A DNA stretch of 64,000 nucleotides, from contig JBNGIS010018894.1 of the NCBI GenBank assembly GCA_049999725.1, positions 1-64,000 of the forward strand. The letters are read 5' to 3'. The notes below the pieces were generated by a model. The model was not told the origin of the DNA, made no database searches, and worked only from the letters and a program-made list of their open reading frames with translations. This stretch comes from Haplomitrium mnioides. Taxonomy: Eukaryota; Marchantiophyta; Haplomitriopsida; Calobryales. Each line of letters starts with the position of its first letter. Position 1 is the stretch's first letter. A program made the translations under genes and the position numbers. Below are positions 57,901 to 64,000 of the stretch, one piece after another.

Positions 57901-59599
57901 TGACATCAAGTTGGAGTACAAGCCGAGAAGGTTCCATACTATTTCTAATGCATTGTCACAAAGACCGAATCATCGTCTAAATACATTGGAGGTAGAAAAT
58001 GTTAGTATATTGCATCTTGATGAAGCAACTAGTGACGGTTTTCGACAAAAGTTACATGAAGATGCCTTCTTTAATCTTGTTAAAGCATGTTTGGCGGTCA
58101 AAGATAGTGAGTATCATACCTTTTCCATTTGAGATGGTATTCTCTATCAAGGCTATCAAATATATGTTCTACAAGATGATGCGCTTCAAATGGCCTGTTG
58201 ACAAGAAACACATGACATTCCAATCTCTAGGCATCTTGGGGTAGACAAGAATATGGAGTTGCTTCAATGCACTTGGTGGTGGCCAAACGTAGCTCGAGAT
58301 ATTCGTGGTTTTGCTTGTTCTTGTGAGAGTTGCCAATGAAACAAGGCTTCAAATCAAAAGCCAATTGGTCTTCTTCAACCATTACTGAATCCTACTACTT
58401 GATGAGAACATGCAAGTTTAGATCTTGTCACTTCGCTTCCAACCACGCATTGTGGGTTTACTGCCATTGTGGTGTTTGTGGATAAGCTAAGCAAAAAAAT
58501 TCATCTAGCACCAATAGTGAATACGGTGGATGCTTCACAATTGGCAAAGATTTACTTTGATACAGTCTTTCAATATCATGGTATGCCAAAGGTATTAATA
58601 TATGATAGAGATCCACGATTCACTAGAAAGTTTTGGTGAGAGTTGTTCACACTTTTGGGTACCAAAACACTGCTTATCATCCTCAAACAGATGGGCAAAT
58701 GGAGTGTGCTAATCGCACTGTAGAGGATATGCTTCGCTCGTTCATCAATGTTCATCATACCAATTGGGATAGCTTCTTACCGGCTATGGAGTTTGCCTAC
58801 AACAACTCCAAACAAGCAAGTACTGGGTTTTCTCATTTCTTTCTTAATTCAGGTCAACATCCTCTTGTTCTCGATGGTTTGCTTTCTCTTTCTTCTTCTA
58901 ATGCTCCAAGTATTTATACTTTTTGTCTTGTTTATCTTCCTCCTTCCATGATGCTCGAAACCATCTTATTGTTGTTCAAAATTGGCAAAAACAATATGCC
59001 AATAGCCGTCGTTATGATTGATTTTATGTTTAAGGTGACCAAGTTATGTTTTCTACTCACGATCTCCCATTGTCTTTAGATACTCAAGTCCGTAAGTTAT
59101 CTCTTGCTTGGATTGGTCATTTCTCTATTTATCAAGTCATTTCTCCCATTGCTTATAAACTTGACCTTCCTCTTCATATGAAGATTCATCATGTGTTTCA
59201 TGTCTCTGAACTTAAGCCTTTTGTTCCTAGTCCATCTTCTTTTCCAAATTGTGTTCAACTTCCTCCTCTGGCTATTGTTCTTGATGATCATGAAGAATTT
59301 GACGTGGATCTCATTTTGGCGAAAAGAGTTATCAAGCGAGAGCATCATCCACAAGTTCAATACAAGGTTTTGTGGAAAGGCTATCCACTTCATGATGCTA
59401 CTTGGCTACCTTCTTCAAATCGAAAAGAGTTATCAAGCGAGAGCAGCATCCACAAGTTCAATACAAGGTTTTGTGGAAAGGCTATCCACTTCATGATGCT
59501 ATTTGGCTACCTTCTTCAAATCATGAAAATGCTCAAGAGGGTATTTAAATATTTGAAAGTTGCGGCAATGACGAGGATGTCATCGATTAGAAGGTGGGG
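57901..59599 (+). pseudogene. pol: C2 integrase with duplicated chromodomain
   Basis: Zinc-binding part near 58230-58340 (HLGVDKNMELL, CSCESCQ). Core: DLVTSLP (first Asp), YDRDPRFTRKFW (second Asp) and QTDGQMECANRTVED (Glu). The GHFSIYQVISPIAYKL stretch matches the GPY/F module. The chromodomain (HEEFDVDLILAKR, YKVLWKGYPLHDATWLP) is disrupted by a 101-bp tandem duplication (59321-59421 and 59422-59522), which shifts the frame. Confidence 0.8.
59321..59522. repeat. 101-bp tandem duplication in chromodomain
   Basis: Two copies of a 101-bp unit beginning GAAAAGAGTTATCAAGCGAG, almost identical (CATCATCC versus CAGCATCC and a C/T in CTACTTGG). The length is not a multiple of three. The near identity suggests a recent event. 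Confidence 0.95.
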
Positions 59600-60050
59600 A
59601 TTATATAATAGTACAAGTATAAGGTTGTGATATTTATAGGAAAATAAAGAGGAGTGAAGAAAGTGGTAGAGAGTCACTTTTAGAGTTGAGATAAGATTAC
59701 TTGACTTCGAAGTCACTTTTAGTAGAGAGTCACTTTTAGGGTTGAAATTAGAAGTGACTTGTAAGTGAAGAAAGAGGGATGACACCATCTTCTCTTGTAT
59801 TATTAGAAGGGTTTCTTAGCCCCACTCCTCATTCTGGAGTTCCTCTCGAATCACTTGGGCTCTTTAGTTACTTGACTTTTGCTTGCACTCTTGGTCTTAG
59901 CTTGGGCCTTGAGTTGCTTTTGGTTGAAGAACTCTATCCAAGCTCACTATGAGTTCTTACTCATTTCCATTTGGTCCTTGAGTTCTTTTACATCATTCCT
60001 CTACATTTTCTTGTAAAAAACACAACATCATACTTGTACTATTATATAAT
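59600..60050 (+). repeat. Putative C2 3' LTR with 30-bp inverted ends
   Basis: The left end (ATTATATAATAGTACAAG...) and the right end are inverted complements over about 30 bp with two differences (59600-59628 and 60021-60050). It directly follows the polypurine-like tract. A normal plant LTR has only TG...CA ends, so this could instead be a small inverted-repeat element inserted at that point. Confidence 0.6.
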
Positions 60051-61351
60051 ATATCCAATACAATTGAAGTTGATGCAAAAGAATGAATGATGTAAACATC
60101 ATCATTTGATGTTGGGACGCATGTATTAAACAATGTTTACTACATTTTTTAATAAACTTCGTATTGCTAATACTTAGTTTTTTCCCACTAAACCTGCTAC
60201 TCATTCTTCATATCATAATGACATTCTTATTTTCTACGCTTCTTTGCCTTTTCATTCTTGTCGGTATTTTCAAAATTATCATCCTTCTGCTTTATGTTGA
60301 GAATACTAAATCCTTTATTTTCAAAATCACTTTTTTTTTTAGTCAAATTACTCATCCTATATTTTGTACTCTAGCACAATTTTTTCCTTCAATCGAGCTC
60401 TAGATGCTTGAATTCTCTTGGCTTTTTATTGTAGCCATACTTAACCATACAAGGGCAAAGATGTCACTATATTAAGCTCTTGCTTGTGCTATTACTCAAA
60501 TGAAAAATCTTGCTATTGCTCAAACAAAGTAGGGTCTGGCCAATCACCTTCTATGTTGTATTACTTCTGAAATTAACTAAAGTTTAAATTTGATCTAGTC
60601 ATGGGTCTTCCTATGTCCACTTAAACTATTACCTGAACATTTCTAGTATATCAGCTGGCCCTTTGTCCCTTTGTTGAGAACATTTAGGCATGTTCATTAA
60701 CTACTGCGTATGCATGAACTACCACCTTCACATTTTTGTTGGTGATGGATTTGCAACTGATTGGTATTTCTAACATATCCAAATTGGTGATAGATTTAGC
60801 CTTTCGAATCTTTGCCATTGTGAACACAACTTCTAGTTTATTTAACCAAAGTTAATTAAAGCAAAACTTAACCAACCAAGATTTAGAATATGTTCGTCCT
60901 TGTCCCTTCAACATTGAACTTCTAATTTAATTGACCAAGGTTACTTAATCTAAAAGTTAACTAACCAATATTTGGAATATATGGTTTACTTTTAACCAAT
61001 ATTTGGAATATATGGTTTACTTTCATGCTTACTTTTTGACGCAGCTTTAAACACCCCACAAGTAGGGGGCATTCAATATTGTATGTTTCAGGCAACTAAT
61101 AGGACCGCAGGGAGGGAGAGTGTAGGTTCCTGAACGCTACACAAAATCCAACCAAGTCCACAAGCAGAATTCCCTGTCTTTTCACAGATTGACAAAAACC
61201 TGAAATTTGATAAAGTGGTTTCTGTTTATAGACTATACTGGCTTATGACTTTACATTGCGGAGCCAATCCCTTCATGTTGAGAAATCCTAGCTAGGGATT
61301 ACAAGGCAGTAAACCAGGTTATTGTCCATATGAAATTCTATAATGAATGTC
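60051..61351. other. Intergenic region and likely PANK 3' flank
   Basis: No gene seen. It is AT-rich. A 31-bp direct duplication lies at 60963-60993 and 60994-61024 (AACCAATATTTGGAATATAT...). The part next to 61351 is expected to hold the 3' UTR of the pantothenate kinase gene, but I see no clear AATAAA on the minus strand. Confidence 0.5.
60963..61024. repeat. 31-bp tandem duplication
   Basis: Two adjacent identical copies starting AACCAATATTTGGAATATAT. Confidence 0.95.
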
Positions 61352-63767
61352 TCAATCAAGTAAAAGGGTATCAATAGGATTTGATGAATCCAATGCACTA
61401 AGAAGTGCACCCAGAGCCCCTACATGGCCCTCATGCCTTAAGAATACTGCCTGCAGAGTCAAACAAGACCTTAGAGCTCACTTTACACAACCCTTGAAAC
61501 TCTTCTACATTTTAGGAAACATGCAATCTTCGAACAAAAATCATTACACACCTTCATGTTCCCTTTTGACCAAAACTCCATGGCTACTGCTAGAAGTCGC
61601 ATGGCTATCTGCTTAAGGCAACAAGATATGCAGCCAATAACTAGTCAACAATCCTTAGAATAATTGCCAGACTTTCACAACACAAGAACACATCTTTTCC
61701 AACTCTTGCTAAACATTTATTTTCCAAATATTTTAAGCCTGCCATGAATGGTAAGTCACTAACTGCTCAAGGCCCAGAAAAATGGTTATACACACCTCAT
61801 TATTATTGAGAAAGCTACCGGTGAATATGATATGGCGAACACCAGCAGCACGAGCATGAAGCATAGCAATAGACCCGATATTATTAGTCACCATGAGAAG
61901 AGCTGCTTTAGCAAAATGCTGAGGTTCTGGCACTGCTGCTGTCTTTTTTGGCTGAACAAGCTGACACCACGCCAATGTTAGTTAGTAGTAGGAACCAAAT
62001 AGTGCGCACAACCTTGTAATTAGTCATTGGCAATGACAAATGGACATACTAGAGCCAGTTGCAAAGAAAATACCAACCTTCCCAAAAGAGCCTGCAACAG
62101 TCGTTGCAGCTAGGCCCATCTCTGTGTAATCGCCTCCTGAAGATCCAGCCAAGCACAGGAAAATATTCTGTAAGAACAAAATCATTTGGTTACACAACAT
62201 TTCAGTGCATCTATATGCATCTATATCTTCCATGTATTATATGAAGCATATAATTGTGAATACAACGTTAACTTTCCCCAATGGGAAAGTTTAAGTAGAA
62301 ACACAATCAGATTAAACACCTTGAAGTACCAACAAAAGGGAATGAATGATAAATTCGTGGTACAAGGAAACATTGGAAAGGCAATGACTTCCATATTAGT
62401 AGCATTGGGTACCTGACTAGGGTTGCAAGCTCTATGTATTTTTTTCTGACAGCTAGAAACATTTAGTTCAGGCCCTCACATACAACCCACCATATATATC
62501 CCCAACAAGCATATCAATTTCTGTAGAATCCCCTTTTATTGCTAGGTCGAGTGCCTCCTGAAAGCTAGCCAATGGCATAAAGATCAAGAATGAAAAATAA
62601 GTAAAATTCAGGGAGTCATCAGTACACATAGCAGATGGGCTACTTCCAAAGGGAGCATCAAGGCCATAAACCAGCAGGTTTATTTGTACCATCATCATAT
62701 CAATCTTGCAATCTTTCAAACTCTCAAATTGAAAAGATCTACAGTCTGGCAAGAACACTTACCTACTACAGCCAGTGAGAGCTGTTGTTAGACCAAGGAA
62801 TGTGCTGCACACAAGCCCCCAATGATACACCTCAGAACCTCAGACAGGCTACACAATTGCATATTAGCAACATCAATTCTCAAAACGACTAGAAAACAAG
62901 CAAAACAGAGCACTCTGAGTGTACACAAGATTTCCAGAATCTGTCGAAACTGCTATGGACACATCCTTGAGCATAAATATGATACCCATTTTACTGTTCA
63001 TAAATCAACAAAAACATGACTTGTGCCTGACCTGGAAAAGCTCAGTCTAGAAAACAGTGAGATCCAACTATAGTTGAGAGGGACTCAACTTAAATCTGAA
63101 TTGAATTGAATTGAATTGAATTGAATTTGATCTAATTTGATTTTCTGTGTAACTCCCATATTCTTTGGGCAAGTAACAATGAACAAGATACCTGCCACCA
63201 AGACTAGTGCCTCCAACCCGCTCAAATTGATCTGCTGAGTCAGCTCGCAACATGCTTACTCCTGACCCAATATTTACCTGTCACCAAAGGCGAGCAGGCT
63301 GGGTAAATAATTTGGTTCAGGACAATAAACAATACATATCCTACCAAGTCTAGCGTATTCTATCTCTTTTCCAGCTTTCACTGCACAAGATTTAGGACAA
63401 ACCTTGAAATTGCTCAACTATCATGGACATGGATTGTAAAACATACCACAAGGTACGGATAGAGCAACTCACTGCCTCCCAACCATCCTCCATCATCAGA
63501 ACTTGCCAAAATTGGACCTTGAAGTGGAACTCCTTTCCCTTGCTTAGTTCCTCTTTTCCGTGTCTCAGGAGAGTCTTTGTGACAAGGGTCAGCCACTGAA
63601 CTTGAGATGGCTGGGGATAGGTTTGACTGAATCTCCCTCTCACATTGGACCCCAGAAGACTGATCTTCTTGATTGTCACTATCACCATCATCACTGCTGT
63701 TTTCAGGTGACTCCCAGGGCCTCTGTATGACTCCTCCCTGGTATTGACCTGGAGATTTATGACATCT
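61352..63767 (-). CDS. PANK: Pantothenate kinase (eukaryotic type), C-terminal part
   Basis: Pantothenate kinase phosphorylates pantothenate with ATP, the first step of coenzyme A synthesis. Eight exons on the minus strand: 63767-63447, 63277-63192, 62804-62763, 62564-62491, 62136-62078, 61951-61796, 61608-61552 and 61450-61352. All introns start GT and end AG, and the phases join without a stop. They give 297 residues ending ...SNPIDTLLLD. Order of motifs: an acidic Ser/Asp-rich linker, LLYPYLV, VNIGSGVSML, GGTSLGGSTFLGL, EALDLAIKGDSTEID, MLVGDIYGGDYTEMGL, VAGSFGK, TNNIGSIAML, FTGSFLNNNE, MEFWSKGNMKAVFL and RHEGHVGALGALL. The stop directly after this last motif shows a stand-alone kinase with no DUF89 domain at the C-terminus. 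The N-terminal ATP-binding part and the catalytic Glu lie beyond the right end. The first exon boundary (63767) is the least certain. It is the only intact gene in the window. Confidence 0.9.
63097..63127. repeat. (TGAAT)n microsatellite in PANK intron
   Basis: Six perfect pentanucleotide repeats lie within the intron between exons 63277-63192 and 62804-62763. No splice signal is affected. Confidence 0.95.
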
Positions 63768-64000
63768 CTATAAAGCGAACAGATAAAATTCTTATATGAA
63801 CCCTTGACGTTATGAATAGCATAGAATAGAATAGAATTCGATTAAAGTCCAGAGCCAGCCTAGGGTCATAAGGACTGAGAGTACAATGCGCACAAGAGTG
63901 CGGAGGGGTGCAAAAACAGAAGTAGTAAGCTAAAAAATGTTCTCAAAGAACTACAAAGAACTTGGCAGACACATAAATGAACTACATACCTTTTGGATAC
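63768..64000 (-). other. PANK intron at window edge
   Basis: Probably intron sequence upstream of the exon starting at 63767. It contains a short AGAATAGAATAG repeat near 63825 and no open frame that fits the kinase. Confidence 0.5.

Larger units (their letters stand above)
55370..60050 (+). mobile_element. Chromovirus C2, 5' LTR missing
   Basis: Plus-strand gag, protease, RT, RNase H, integrase and chromodomain. A polypurine-like AAGGTGGGGA (59590-59599) precedes a probable 3' LTR (59600-60050). No copy of that LTR is seen before gag, where G2 sequence ends. Stops and frameshifts are frequent. Confidence 0.8.

Noticed and set aside
61352-61450. PANK2-type kinase fused to a DUF89 phosphatase
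   Set aside because: The last exon has an in-frame TGA right after the kinase motif, and no DUF89-like coding is seen downstream to 60051.
61347-61616. 89-codon plus-strand frame
   Set aside because: It overlaps two well-supported PANK exons on the minus strand.

Overview
The window is nuclear DNA of a plant with a large, transposon-rich genome. Only one intact host gene is visible, at the far right. The rest is degenerate LTR retrotransposons, nested in places, plus an unusual intron-containing two-gene module present in three copies. The retrotransposon families (Ty1/copia, Ty3/gypsy with and without chromodomain) and the long introns indicate a land plant. The gypsy gag style and the host gene type make a fern or other non-angiosperm my best guess, but the sequence alone does not prove this.

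Layout. 1-7410: a degenerate copia element on the minus strand, with gag, protease, integrase, RT and RNase H in order from 5195 down to 88. Its RT frame is interrupted by in-frame 48-bp and 36-bp tandem repeats. 7410-24156: three copies of a two-gene module. Copy C (7410-9420) has only the left gene. Copy A (about 9890-16640) has the left gene on minus and the right gene on plus. Copy B (24156 down to 19230) has the right gene on minus and the start of the left gene on plus. A and B form a large inverted repeat around copia debris (16640-19230). The two genes of a module diverge from a shared promoter with two back-to-back TATA boxes. The right gene has four exons. Read through its lesions, it encodes a basic linker, a ParB-like domain, and a beta-class amino-methyltransferase (motif IV as DIPYG, then motif I). 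Its introns, its flanks and the partner gene carry short palindromic repeats with the core ATGCGCGCAT.

24157-43971: a large gypsy element (G1, plus strand) with LTRs of about 4 kb that contain tandem arrays. A complete chromodomain-type gypsy element (C1, 32015-38209) with its own LTRs is inserted in its RNase H region. 43972 to about 55350: a second, related gypsy element (G2, minus strand), truncated at its integrase and split by a 3.75-kb insertion (45112-48864) with a short target duplication. 55370-60050: another chromovirus (C2, plus strand) with no 5' LTR and a 101-bp tandem duplication in its chromodomain.

61352 to beyond the right end: eight exons on the minus strand encode the C-terminal 297 residues of a eukaryotic-type pantothenate kinase, with an open frame and canonical splice sites. 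It looks like the only functional gene here.

Two assembly gaps (10631-11030 and 11426-11525) lie inside module A. Almost all transposon frames carry stops and frameshifts, so the window reads as old, probably methylated repeat territory next to one gene. The ParB-like/methyltransferase module is the item most worth following up.
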